From the NCBI GenBank assembly GCA_018003315.1, contig JAGNEJ010000003.1:62001-126000 (forward strand): a stretch of 64,000 nucleotides of DNA. The letters are read 5' to 3'. Shown here piece by piece: positions 43,204 through 51,689 of the stretch; position 1 is the stretch's first letter, and each line of letters opens with the position of its first letter. Both the position numbers and the translations under genes were made by a program. This DNA is from Verrucomicrobiales bacterium. GTDB lineage: Bacteria > Verrucomicrobiota > Verrucomicrobiia > Verrucomicrobiales > V1-33. A model generated the notes under the pieces. That model was not told where the DNA came from. It worked only from the letters and a program-made list of their open reading frames with translations, and ran no database searches.

Positions 43204-44316
43204 TCAGCATGCATTTCCCAGCGCATCCAGCGGACCGGCGCGGGCGGTTTCGTCGTTGTTCGGGTAGCTGCCGAGGATTTTGACGAAGCTGCAGTGTTTC
43301 TCGAGTTCGGCCAGGGCTTGGACCAGCTTGGGGTCATCGCAGTGGCCCATGACATCGACAAAGAAGAAATATTCCCAGTCGCGGCGCTTTGACGGGCGGC
43401 TCTCGATTTTCGACATGTTGAGCTGGAATTCGTTGAAGGGAGAAAGCGCCTTGTAAAGCGAGCCGGGCTGGTTGCGGACGCTGAACATGATGCTGGTGCG
43501 GTCCTGTCCGGTGGGCGGGCAGGTGCGTTCGCTGAGCACCAGAAAGCGCGTGGTGTTGGTGGCGCTGTCCTGGATGCTCTCCTCCAGCACGGCGAGGCCG
43601 TGGAGTTTTCCGGCCAGCCGTCCGCCGAGCGCCGCGGCTTTTGGATTTTTGGCGGCGGTTTCCGCGGCCTTGGTGGTGCTGGAACAGTCGATCAGCGGCA
43701 CCTTTGGAAAATGTTTCGCCAGATAGTTGCGGCACTGGCCGAAGACTTGCGGGTGGCTGTAGATGAGTTCAATTTCGCCGCGCGGGCAGTTGGCTAGCAG
43801 CGCATTTTCAATGCGCAGCAGAATCTGGGCGCAGATGCGCAGCGGCGAATCGGCAAACAAGTCCAGGGTGTGATTGACCGCGCCTTCGGTCGAATTTTCG
43901 ATCGGGACCACCCCGTAGTCCGCACGGCGGCGGGCCACTTCGTCGAAGACTTCATGGAAATTCGCCATGGCCGAATACTTCACGCTCTGGCCGAACTTGT
44001 TGATGGCCGCCTGGTGCGTCCAGGTGCCTTCCGGTCCGAGGTAGGCGATTTTCAAATCCTCCTCCAGGGCGAGGGCGGCGGACATGATTTCGCGGTAGAT
44101 GGCGCGGATGGAGCGTTCCGGGAGGCGGCCGTCACTGCGTTTGGCGAGGCTTTGCAGGAGCGCTTCCTCGCGTTCCGGTGCATAGATTTGAAGGCCGTCG
44201 CGCTTTTTGATGAGGCCGACTTCATGCACCAGATCCGCCCTGGCGTTGAGCAGGTGCAGCAGTTGGTTGTCAACTTCGTCGATTTTTTTGCGAATCTCCT
44301 CAAGGGACATGGACAT
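43204..44316 (-). CDS. pheA: Bifunctional chorismate mutase / prephenate dehydratase
   Basis: P-protein converting chorismate to phenylpyruvate in phenylalanine biosynthesis. 370 residues: AroQ-type chorismate mutase (about 1-88: IRKKIDEVDNQLLHLLNARA, YAPEREEALLQSLAKR), prephenate dehydratase (about 90-270: YLGPEGTWTHQAAINKFG, VVPIENSTEGAVNHTLD, with the catalytic Thr in NTTRFLVL) and a C-terminal ACT domain (about 285-355: QPGSLYKALSPFNEFQLNM, KIESRPSKRRDWEYFFFVD), which gives feedback inhibition by phenylalanine. ESRP is the phenylalanine-binding motif, so the enzyme should be allosterically regulated. Confidence 0.95.
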   Translation of the reverse strand: MSMSLEEIRKKIDEVDNQLLHLLNARADLVHEVGLIKKRDGLQIYAPEREEALLQSLAKRSDGRLPERSIRAIYREIMSAALALEEDLKIAYLGPEGTWTHQAAINKFGQSVKYSAMANFHEVFDEVARRRADYGVVPIENSTEGAVNHTLDLFADSPLRICAQILLRIENALLANCPRGEIELIYSHPQVFGQCRNYLAKHFPKVPLIDCSSTTKAAETAAKNPKAAALGGRLAGKLHGLAVLEESIQDSATNTTRFLVLSERTCPPTGQDRTSIMFSVRNQPGSLYKALSPFNEFQLNMSKIESRPSKRRDWEYFFFVDVMGHCDDPKLVQALAELEKHCSFVKILGSYPNNDETARAGPLDALGNAC

Positions 44317-44425
44317 GGCGGATCGGACCTTTCAGGCGCGGAGTTTGAAGGAGATTTGCCGGGGATGCAAACGGTTCGCTCGCGTCTTGACTTTCCCGCT
44401 GCCCGCAGCGACAAAACCGCCCGCC

Positions 44426-46117
44426 ATGAGTCTCCGATTCGTTTTCCGCCGCCTGTTGCTTCCCGCCGTTTTGTGTTGCCTGTGCCGCCCGGCAGCGCAG
44501 GGACGCTTCGTCACTCCCGATGAAGTGATTACCGAAGGGGCGCTGAAAAGTTCTGCGGCGGTCTTCAAACGCTCCATGACGGGCGAGCAGCCGACGAAGG
44601 AGGCGATCAAGTCAGCGGTGGAAGCGATTAGAAAGGCTTCCGACAGCGGGGACAAAAACGGACAGTTTGCCTACGCCTTTGCCCTGCACCAGGGAGCGGC
44701 AGGCGACCCTCCGAAGGACAAGCCGCTGGCGCTGGTGGAGGAAGCCAAGACACTTTACAAGAAAGCGGCGGACGCCGGTGTGCCCGCGGCGCAGAACAAT
44801 CTGGGGCTGCTGAAGCTGGCCACGCAGGAGGATGCCAAGCAGTCGATCGCCCTCATCGAGGAAGCGGCCACTGCGGGCTACGGCAAGGCCCGCATTACCA
44901 TGGCTCAGATCTACATGGAAGGCACGGGGGTGGAAAAAAATCTGGAACAGGCCAGCCGCTGGCTGCAGCGCGCGGAGGCATCTGACCCGGAGGAGGCGCA
45001 CTACCTGCTGGGACTGGTGAGCGAAGCCAGCAACGACCAGCCCGGGGCGGTCGCGAACCTGACAAAAGCCGCGGAAAAAAACTATCTGCCGGCGATTCTG
45101 CAGCTGGGTGCGAAGTTCATGAATGCGCAGGCGACGAGTGCGGAAGCCGCGGCGGCAGGCCGGGAGGAGGCGCGCAAATGGTTCACAAAGGCCATGGAGG
45201 CCGGCGCTCCGGTGGCAAAGGTCAATCTGGGCTTGATTGAGGAAACGCAGGGAGCCGCAGAAAAAGACAAGACCAAGCAGGCGGAATTTTACAAAAAAGC
45301 GCTGCAATTTTACCAGCAGGCCGCCGCGTCCAAGGTGCCGGATGCCTACAATAAGCTCGGGTATTTCTACGAAAACGGCCTCGGAGTCGAAAAGAGCGCG
45401 GACAAGGCCTATTCCTACTACAAACAGGGGGCGGATGCCGGGCTGCCCATTTCCATGTACAATGTTGCCGTGATGAGCGAGGAGGGGCGCGGGGTGAAGG
45501 AAAAAAACGAGAGCGAGGCGGTGAAGCTGTTCACGGATGCGGCCAAGCGCGGGTTTGGTCCGGCGCAGCTGGCGTTGGGTGAACGTTACCGTGCCGGAAA
45601 AACCGGGCTGGACCGCGACCCGATCGCCGCCATGGCGTGGATCGAAAAATCTGCCCAGAGCGGAAATGTGGTGGCGCAGTTGGAGCTTGGGAACATGCTG
45701 GAGTCAGGCGAGGCGGGTTTTGCCAACCTGGAGGCAGCAGCCAAGATTTACCTGGAGCTGGCCAGGAAGGGACAACCCATCGCCATGTTCCAACTGGCAG
45801 ACATGTTCCAGAAGGGACGCGGCTTGAAGCAGGATTTGGCCAAGGCCTACGGATTCATGACCGCTGCGGCCAAGATTCTTGCCAGCGATGAAAAACTGGG
45901 CAAGCAGGCGGCGGATCGGCTTGCTGAATTGAAAAAGTCCATGTCCGCGGAACAGGTGAAGGAGGGGGAAGCGTTTTTGAAAGAATTGATGCCGTCTTCT
46001 GGGACCGCCGGTTCCGCAGAGAAAACCGCGGAGGAAACCCCGGCAAAGCCGAGGACGGATTCCACCAAGCCGAAGTCGGCAGGAGGAGCCACGGGTGCCA
46101 AGCCGAAGCCGCGATGA
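44426..46117 (+). CDS. Secreted Sel1-repeat (TPR-like) protein
   Basis: 563 residues with a signal peptide (about 1-25). At least eight Sel1-like repeats of about 36 residues follow, marked by A-x-x-x-L-G-x-x-Y-x-x-G-x-G-V and A-A-x-x-G-x-x-x-A: AADAGVPAAQNNLGLLKLA, ATAGYGKARITMAQIYMEG, AASKVPDAYNKLGYFYENG, GADAGLPISMYNVAVMSEEG, AAKRGFGPAQLALGERYRAG. The C-terminus is Lys/Pro/Thr-rich. Sel1 proteins are scaffolds for protein-protein contacts in the envelope. It is convergent with exbB. Confidence 0.82.
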   Translation: MSLRFVFRRLLLPAVLCCLCRPAAQGRFVTPDEVITEGALKSSAAVFKRSMTGEQPTKEAIKSAVEAIRKASDSGDKNGQFAYAFALHQGAAGDPPKDKPLALVEEAKTLYKKAADAGVPAAQNNLGLLKLATQEDAKQSIALIEEAATAGYGKARITMAQIYMEGTGVEKNLEQASRWLQRAEASDPEEAHYLLGLVSEASNDQPGAVANLTKAAEKNYLPAILQLGAKFMNAQATSAEAAAAGREEARKWFTKAMEAGAPVAKVNLGLIEETQGAAEKDKTKQAEFYKKALQFYQQAAASKVPDAYNKLGYFYENGLGVEKSADKAYSYYKQGADAGLPISMYNVAVMSEEGRGVKEKNESEAVKLFTDAAKRGFGPAQLALGERYRAGKTGLDRDPIAAMAWIEKSAQSGNVVAQLELGNMLESGEAGFANLEAAAKIYLELARKGQPIAMFQLADMFQKGRGLKQDLAKAYGFMTAAAKILASDEKLGKQAADRLAELKKSMSAEQVKEGEAFLKELMPSSGTAGSAEKTAEETPAKPRTDSTKPKSAGGATGAKPKPR

Positions 46118-46219
46118 TCGCCCGCCGGGGTGCCACCCAAGCGCCGAGACGGGCGAGGTGGCAGGTATCCTAACCGACGGCAAAATCACCTGCTGGTGAC
46201 TCCGGAAAGGGAGGCTGCA

Positions 46220-46951
46220 TCAGCGTCCTTGCGCGGGGATGGCGGGTTCGAATTCCGGCTCGGCACCGGTGCGATAGGCTGCGTTGAGCAGTCCGGTAGC
46301 CAGGGTGTTCATGCGCAAGGCCAAGGCTTCGATGCGCCGAGCGAAATGACTTTGAAAAATGTAGGCCGGCACAGCCACAAGCAATCCGGCGATGGTGCAG
46401 TTGAGCGCCTCGGAAATGCCGGCGGAAATGAATCGCGACTGGTCCGCGACCGAGGCCTTGGCACCGAAACTTCCGAAGATGACCACCAGGCCGCTGACGG
46501 TGCCGATGAGGCCGAGCAGCGGAGCAATGGTGAAGATGACTTCCAGTGCGGGAATGCCGCGCTCCAGCCGTGAGATCTCCTCGCGGGCCAGGGCTTCGGT
46601 GGACCGGGCCGCGGCATCCTTGGAATCGTGGTCCACCAGAATGGCCTGTCGGCAGATGCGGGCGAGGGGAGTTTCGCTGTCCCGGGCGAAGCGCTCCACT
46701 TCAGCGAGTCGCCCCGCTGCGGCGAGTGTTTCCGCCCGTTCCAGCAGGCGCTGCAGGGCCTTGGGGGCAGTGGCTTCCCGCCGGAGGTCCAGAAATTTGA
46801 AGATGACGAGCACCGCGGCGGTGAACATGCAGGCAATGATGGGAGCCATGAACCAGCCGCCGGACGTGAAGAAATGCCAGACGGAATGGAGGCCGTCGGC
46901 AAACGTGCCGCCTTGCGCTAGCAACAGCCTCTCAGTGGAAGATGAAACCAT
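46220..46951 (-). CDS. exbB: ExbB/TolQ/MotA-family proton channel
   Basis: 243 residues with the ExbB layout: a first transmembrane helix (FMAPIIACMFTAAVLVIFKFLDL), a large cytoplasmic loop rich in charged residues, and two C-terminal helices (LEVIFTIAPLLGLIGTVSGLVVIFGS and ALNCTIAGLLVAVPAYIFQ), including the conserved LLGLIGTV-x-G and the T-x-x-G-L-x-x-A-x-P block. It uses proton motive force to energise a TonB-like partner. The partner gene is immediately upstream and overlaps it by 20 bp. No exbD is present in this cluster. Confidence 0.85.
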   Translation of the reverse strand: MVSSSTERLLLAQGGTFADGLHSVWHFFTSGGWFMAPIIACMFTAAVLVIFKFLDLRREATAPKALQRLLERAETLAAAGRLAEVERFARDSETPLARICRQAILVDHDSKDAAARSTEALAREEISRLERGIPALEVIFTIAPLLGLIGTVSGLVVIFGSFGAKASVADQSRFISAGISEALNCTIAGLLVAVPAYIFQSHFARRIEALALRMNTLATGLLNAAYRTGAEPEFEPAIPAQGR

Positions 46952-48272
46952 AGGAAATATGCAGCCGGTTGCCGATTAGATAGTCGGTGAGATCCGCTGG
47001 GATGGCCGGGAGTTTGGATTGAAGAATGACATTGAGCACCAGATCCTGGGTGGCTGCATTGGTGCCACCGCCATCGGTAATGCGCAAGTTTTCGGCCACT
47101 CCCTTCGGGTTGATGTCGAATTCCACCTGCACGGTGCCGTAGGTGATGCGGTCGGAATGCCGCATGCAGGCAGGCCGGAAGACGCGACCCACCGAGTTGC
47201 GCACTTTTTCCATGTAGCGGCCCAGCGGCGTTTCCACGGCGTCCACCGACCCGGGTCCCTTGGCGGTGATGGCTCCGTTGAGTTTGGTTTTCACTGCTTG
47301 CAGCTGCAGAGCATCTTTCACCTTTCCTCTGGGCGCGCCGGGGCTGCCTCCCTGCGGGGATTCAACCGGCATGGCGCGGTTGGGTTTGGGCAGGTTCCGG
47401 TCGGGTTGGACAGGTGTTTCCTTTGGATGGACCTGTTCCCAGTTCGGTTCGCGGAAAGCCAGTTCTTTTGGCCGGTCCCCGGACGGTGTTTGCTGATGTG
47501 CGGTGAGTTCGGATTCCGCATCAACAACCGGATTCGCTTCGGCAAGGATTTTGGGTTTCGGAGGCGCAGCCGCCGACGGCGCAGGGGGCTGCGGCGTTTC
47601 CGAAGTGGCAGCCGGATTCGGGAGGGGAGGCAATGGCTTGGGTGCTCCGGCACCGGGACCTGCATCCATGCGTTCTTCCTCCTTGTCCTCGCCTTCGGCG
47701 AATTCGCGGTTTGCCAAGTCAACCAGGGGGATGTCCAGGCCCTGTTGCTTGGGCAGTCCGCGGATGGCTTCGGGTTCCGGTTCACCCTCCGAGGCGGCCC
47801 GGGTGTTGCGGTTGGAAATGAATTTCGCTGCAGCCAAATCCGGCGAGGTGGGGGATTCTTCCAGCGCCGTGGTGGGGAGAAACCGGATGCTCTCCTTCTG
47901 CGCCGGAGGCGCGGGTGGCGGCAGGGGGGGGGCCGGTTCCAGCATGACCATGACTTCGTCCAGGGAGGTTTCTTCTGCGACCGCGGACGGTGACCACTCC
48001 GAGCGCCAGATGTTCAGCCAGGCCAACACTGCTGCCAGCAGAAAGAGCACACCCAATGCGCCTACCGCCCCGCTCACCGAAATGAGCAGGGCACCACCCG
48101 TGGAAAGCGGGACTTGCAGCCTGCTTCCCATTGTCGCTGCCTGGTGGGGAGATTTCATGGTCATGGCTGGGCTGCCTGGGTTGCTTTTCGGCTGCCCCAT
48201 TTTTACCATCTGCCAGCCAGGCTGCAGGCTCCAGTTTTCCGAACGCGGAGGTTTCCGCCCGGTGCCGGACAC
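46932..48272 (-). CDS. TonB-like energy-transducing protein
   Basis: Up to 446 residues: a cytoplasmic N-terminus, one transmembrane helix (ALLISVSGAVGALGVLFLLAAVLAW), a long Pro/Glu/Lys-rich spacer (about 95-330: EPAPPLPPPAPPAQKES, PKPLPPLPNPAATSETPQPP) and a C-terminal domain (about 350-446: YMEKVRNSVGRVFRPAC, YGTVQVEFDINPKGVAENLR) of TonB/TolA type. The spacer would span the periplasm. The start is uncertain: GTG 48272 lies 6 bp after the mscL stop, while ATG 48209 and 48200 are in frame and would shorten the tail. It overlaps exbB by 20 bp. Confidence 0.75.
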   Translation of the reverse strand: MSGTGRKPPRSENWSLQPGWQMVKMGQPKSNPGSPAMTMKSPHQAATMGSRLQVPLSTGGALLISVSGAVGALGVLFLLAAVLAWLNIWRSEWSPSAVAEETSLDEVMVMLEPAPPLPPPAPPAQKESIRFLPTTALEESPTSPDLAAAKFISNRNTRAASEGEPEPEAIRGLPKQQGLDIPLVDLANREFAEGEDKEEERMDAGPGAGAPKPLPPLPNPAATSETPQPPAPSAAAPPKPKILAEANPVVDAESELTAHQQTPSGDRPKELAFREPNWEQVHPKETPVQPDRNLPKPNRAMPVESPQGGSPGAPRGKVKDALQLQAVKTKLNGAITAKGPGSVDAVETPLGRYMEKVRNSVGRVFRPACMRHSDRITYGTVQVEFDINPKGVAENLRITDGGGTNAATQDLVLNVILQSKLPAIPADLTDYLIGNRLHISYGFIFH

Positions 48273-48278
48273 CAGGCC

Positions 48279-48647
48279 TCAAGCTCCGTGCTGTTTGCGC
48301 AGACTGTCGCGGATTTCAGTGAGCAGCTTTTCGGTGGGAGTGGGTTCCGGTGGCGCGGCGGGAGCGGTTTCCTTTGGCGCGGTTACTTTGGTGTAGGCCT
48401 TGATGACCAGAAACAGCACGAAGCCGACGATCAGCAGGTTGATGATCGTATTGATGAAGACGCCGATGGGAATGTTCCACGGCGTGAAACTGCTGAAGTC
48501 CGGCTGGCCGCCGATTTTTCCCAGCAGGTTGGTGACGATCGCCGTGAAACCTTCGGTTACTTTGCCAAAAGCTCCGCCCATAATGAAGGCGACGGCGGTT
48601 TGCAGGAGGTTGCCCTTGACGATGAAATCGCGGAATTCTTTGATCAT
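48279..48647 (-). CDS. mscL: Large-conductance mechanosensitive channel
   Basis: 122 residues, slightly shorter than E. coli MscL (136). The diagnostic N-terminus KEFRDFIVKGNLLQTAVAF, the pore-lining first helix with its GGAFGKV glycines, the periplasmic loop (FSSFTPWNIPIGVFI) and the second helix (NTIINLLIVGFVLFLVIKAY) are present, followed by a charged C-terminal helix (PTEKLLTEIRDSLRKQ). It opens on membrane tension to release solutes during hypo-osmotic shock. The gene lies directly upstream of the tonB-like gene on the same strand. Confidence 0.95.
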   Translation of the reverse strand: MIKEFRDFIVKGNLLQTAVAFIMGGAFGKVTEGFTAIVTNLLGKIGGQPDFSSFTPWNIPIGVFINTIINLLIVGFVLFLVIKAYTKVTAPKETAPAAPPEPTPTEKLLTEIRDSLRKQHGA

Positions 48648-48752
48648 GGCTGGTGGTGTGGGTTGTGCGGGTGGAATGGATGCGATATGCAGAAGGCTCT
48701 GTAATGCAAATCCGTCAGGAATGCTCGGAAAAATTCAACCGTGAGAGGCTGG

Positions 48753-50465
48753 TCAGTTTCCGGCCTGCTTGTCGCGGGCGATTTGTTTGGCCTCGAACAT
48801 TTCCGCGATATGCAGGACCATCGGATCATTGCGGAATGCCTCGTCCGCTGCGGCCTGTTTTTCCTCGGGGGTCAGTTCTTTTGCCTTGGGAGCGGGCGGT
48901 TCCGGTGGCGGCGCAGCCAACGGTGCTTCCGGTTCCGGTTCGGTTGCTTGAGGCGGAGTGATTTCCTTGCGGACTTCCGGAGAAAACTCCCATGCCGTGC
49001 CGCCCAGCGACCGCAGAATGGATTCGATTTCCGTCCGGGTAGCGGGACGCATCAGGCTCTCGCAGGCAATCGAATCGTCAGGGTGAAAGCCGACAACGAG
49101 CCTGGAGCCTTTGGTTTCGCAATAAATGCCTTGTGCTGCCCAAGAGGAGGTGAGCGGCATGCGACGCTCGATTTCCTGCAAGGTAGCCGCCCATAACGCT
49201 TCGCCGGAAAGGTTGCCGGTAGTTTTCGGATGAGATGCGGGTGCTGGCGGCGATCCGGCTTGCCCCGCGTCAGGAACACCGGCGGAAGGCGACAGACCGG
49301 CAGCTGCAGCCACTGCCTGTGGCGGGGCATTTCCCAGGGCGCCGTTGAGGGCCAGAATGACATCGCTCAGTCCCGCTTCACCCAGCACTTGCACGGCTTT
49401 GATGATGCCGATTTCAAAACAAAGGCGCTTGTTGGGTGCCCAGCGCATGGCGGAGTCCACCTCCGCAAACTGGTCGAGCAGATTCATGAGCCTCTCACTG
49501 TTGACCAGCCTGCTCTGTTCCGCCATGAGACCGGCGAATTCCGGCGGCAGTTCATGCAGAGCCACCGCGGGGTCCACCTGGTAGATGAGGATGTTGCGAA
49601 AATGCAGGATGAGATCGGCCAGCAGCGTGGCCAGATCTTTTCCCGCTTCCGACTGGGCGTGCAATTCGGTCAAGGCTCCGGCAGTTTTTCCGCGCAGGAT
49701 GTCATCGGAGAGCTTGGCGACGGTTTCGTGCGAGGTGAAGCCGAAGATATGCAGCACATCGGCCTCGGAAATCTCCGTGCCGCAGAAGGCCACCAGTTGG
49801 TCCAGCATCGACTGCGCGTCGCGCATCCCGCCGTCTGCACCGCGGGCAATCGCATGGGCTGCCAGCCGGTCCAGTTTCAAGCGCTCCTCGCGGGCGATGT
49901 GGAGCAGGTGGTCAGCAATGACGTTGGCAGGGATGCGCCGCAGGTCGAATCGCTGGCAGCGGCTGAGAATCGTGGGCAGGATTTTTTGAACCTCCGTGGT
50001 GGCGAAGATGAACTTCACATGCGGTGGCGGCTCCTCCAGCGTCCTGAGCAGCGCATTAAACGCCGCGGTGGAGAGCATGTGGACTTCGTCGATGTAATAG
50101 ATGCGGTATTTTCCGCGGGCGGGAGCGAAACCAACCCCCTCGCGCAGCGCCCGGATGTCATCGACGCTGTTGTTGGAGGCCCCGTCGATTTCCGTAACGT
50201 CCAGGCTGCGCCCTTCCGCGATTTCCTGGCAAATGTCGTCGTCAGGATCGAAATCCACCTTCGGCCCACCGGTGCAGTTGAGGGCTTTGGCAAGGATCCG
50301 TGCGGTAGAGGTCTTTCCCGTGCCGCGCGGCCCAACGAACAGATAGGCCTGGGCCAGCCGATCCTTGGCAATGGCATTGCTCAAGGTGCGGACGACATGA
50401 TCCTGCCCCAGCACGTCCGCAAACGTTCTGGGGCGGTATTTTCTGGCAAAAACCGTGTAACTCAC
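48753..50465 (-). CDS. dnaX: DNA polymerase III subunit gamma/tau (clamp loader)
   Basis: 570 residues. The AAA+ clamp-loader ATPase has YTVFARKYRPRTFADVLGQ, Walker A FVGPRGTGKTSTARILAKAL, Walker B YYIDEVHMLS, the FATTE sensor 1 region, the SRC motif (ILSRCQRFDLRR) and sensor 2 (GGMRDAQSMLDQLVAF). Domain III and a Pro/Ala-rich C-terminal tau-like region follow. The zinc module between Walker A and the DGASN motif keeps only two of the usual four Cys. GTG at 50465 is the start; longer frames add unrelated hydrophobic residues. No frameshift site for a separate gamma form was identified. Confidence 0.93.
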   Translation of the reverse strand: MSYTVFARKYRPRTFADVLGQDHVVRTLSNAIAKDRLAQAYLFVGPRGTGKTSTARILAKALNCTGGPKVDFDPDDDICQEIAEGRSLDVTEIDGASNNSVDDIRALREGVGFAPARGKYRIYYIDEVHMLSTAAFNALLRTLEEPPPHVKFIFATTEVQKILPTILSRCQRFDLRRIPANVIADHLLHIAREERLKLDRLAAHAIARGADGGMRDAQSMLDQLVAFCGTEISEADVLHIFGFTSHETVAKLSDDILRGKTAGALTELHAQSEAGKDLATLLADLILHFRNILIYQVDPAVALHELPPEFAGLMAEQSRLVNSERLMNLLDQFAEVDSAMRWAPNKRLCFEIGIIKAVQVLGEAGLSDVILALNGALGNAPPQAVAAAAGLSPSAGVPDAGQAGSPPAPASHPKTTGNLSGEALWAATLQEIERRMPLTSSWAAQGIYCETKGSRLVVGFHPDDSIACESLMRPATRTEIESILRSLGGTAWEFSPEVRKEITPPQATEPEPEAPLAAPPPEPPAPKAKELTPEEKQAAADEAFRNDPMVLHIAEMFEAKQIARDKQAGN

Positions 50466-50583
50466 GCTGCCGACTGTAAAAAAGAGCCAGACAATGTCGA
50501 ATGCCAAAAATATCAATAGAATGCCAGGCAGTATATTTGGAAAAAAGTTGCACTTCCTGATTTCTTGTGTTCGTTGTCTGGTC

Positions 50584-51612
50584 ATGGCTTCTCATTACCG
50601 ATTTCGTCCTGCGTCCGGCCAGCGGGTGCTGGCGCATGTTACCAGCCGCATTGTGAACCGGGCCTACTGGTTTGATGAGGAGGCCAAGCGGGTTTTTCTG
50701 GGGTTGATGCGCCGGTATGAGGCTTTTGGGTGTGTTCGCGTCATCACCTACTGCCTGATGTCCAATCATTTTCACATCCTGGTGGAAGTTCCTGAGCGGC
50801 CAACGCAACCGCTGGATGAGGAGGCGATGCTGGCGCATCTGGAGGTGGCGTTCGGAAAGAGGAAGACGCGGGAGTATCGGGATCTGTTTGGCCTGTGGCG
50901 CAGCAATGGGTGTGCGGGGGAGATTCCCAAGGTACTGGCGGCGCTGTGGAGGCGGATGTATGATTTGAGCGCGTTTGTGCAGTCGGTGAAGCTGGGTTTT
51001 TCCAAATGGTACAATCGGAAACACGGGCGCAAGGGGACGTTGTGGGAGGAGCGGTTTGGTAGTGTGTTGGTGGAAGGGGCGGGCAATGCGGTGGCGACGA
51101 TGGCGGCTTACATTGATTTGAACCCGGTTAGGGCCGGATTGGTGAGTGATCCGAAGGAATACCCGTGGAGTGGGTATGGGGAGGCAGTCGGCGGGGGCCG
51201 CAAGGCGCGGCAGGGCATCGCGATGGCTGCAGGGGCGCTGCATCGGCAGAATCTGGAGGATGCGGCCGCGATGCGGTGGGATGAGGCGCAGGCGGTGTAT
51301 CGGAAATGGATTTACTGGGAGGGCCAGGAGGTGAGAGCCGATGGGGCGACGCCTGGAAGGCAAGGATTTGCCGCGGAGCAGATCGCAGAAGTGCTGAAAG
51401 CAGGGGGCAAGCTGCGGCTGGCAGATGCGGTGCGGCTGCGGGTGCGGCATTTCACGGCTGGAGCGGTGGTGGGGAGCCGTGAATTTGTCGATGCGGTTTT
51501 CGCAAATGCCAGGGAACGATTCGGACCGAAACGAACCAGCGGTGCCCGGAGACTGAAGATTTTGGAACGCAAGGCTGGACTGTATGCCCTGCGGGATTTG
51601 CAGCGGGAATGA
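50584..51612 (+). CDS. RAYT-type Y1 HUH transposase
   Basis: 342 residues with a transposase-IS200-like (Y1) domain. VITYCLMSNHFHILVEVP carries the HUH motif (H-F-H) that binds the metal, SAFVQSVKLGFSKWYNRKHG holds the catalytic Tyr region, and KGTLWEERFGSVLV, AAYIDLNPVRAGLV and YPWSGY are standard for REP-associated tyrosine transposases. A ~120-residue C-terminal extension with FTAGAVVGSREFVDAVF and RFGPKRTSGARR is also known in this family. No REP arrays or element ends were recognised around it, so it looks like a single-copy, possibly domesticated gene. It diverges from dnaX across 118 bp. Confidence 0.88.
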   Translation: MASHYRFRPASGQRVLAHVTSRIVNRAYWFDEEAKRVFLGLMRRYEAFGCVRVITYCLMSNHFHILVEVPERPTQPLDEEAMLAHLEVAFGKRKTREYRDLFGLWRSNGCAGEIPKVLAALWRRMYDLSAFVQSVKLGFSKWYNRKHGRKGTLWEERFGSVLVEGAGNAVATMAAYIDLNPVRAGLVSDPKEYPWSGYGEAVGGGRKARQGIAMAAGALHRQNLEDAAAMRWDEAQAVYRKWIYWEGQEVRADGATPGRQGFAAEQIAEVLKAGGKLRLADAVRLRVRHFTAGAVVGSREFVDAVFANARERFGPKRTSGARRLKILERKAGLYALRDLQRE

Positions 51613-51689
51613 GTCTGTTCCGTCGGTTGAGGGTGCTTCAGGCCAGAGAATTGCCGTTGGCGCAGGGAAAAATGAGGGGAAATTGCCGC

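Noticed and set aside
46230-46260. GGTTCGAATTCC-like sequence suggesting a tRNA T-arm
   Set aside because: It lies in the C-terminal coding part of exbB, with no matching acceptor, D or anticodon arms around it.
49230-50519. 429-codon plus-strand open frame opposite dnaX
   Set aside because: Shadow of the conserved clamp-loader gene; no coherent protein features.
48466-50585. Longer dnaX reading frame starting at 50585
   Set aside because: The extra 40 residues are hydrophobic and unlike any DnaX N-terminus; GTG at 50465 gives the standard start of the protein.
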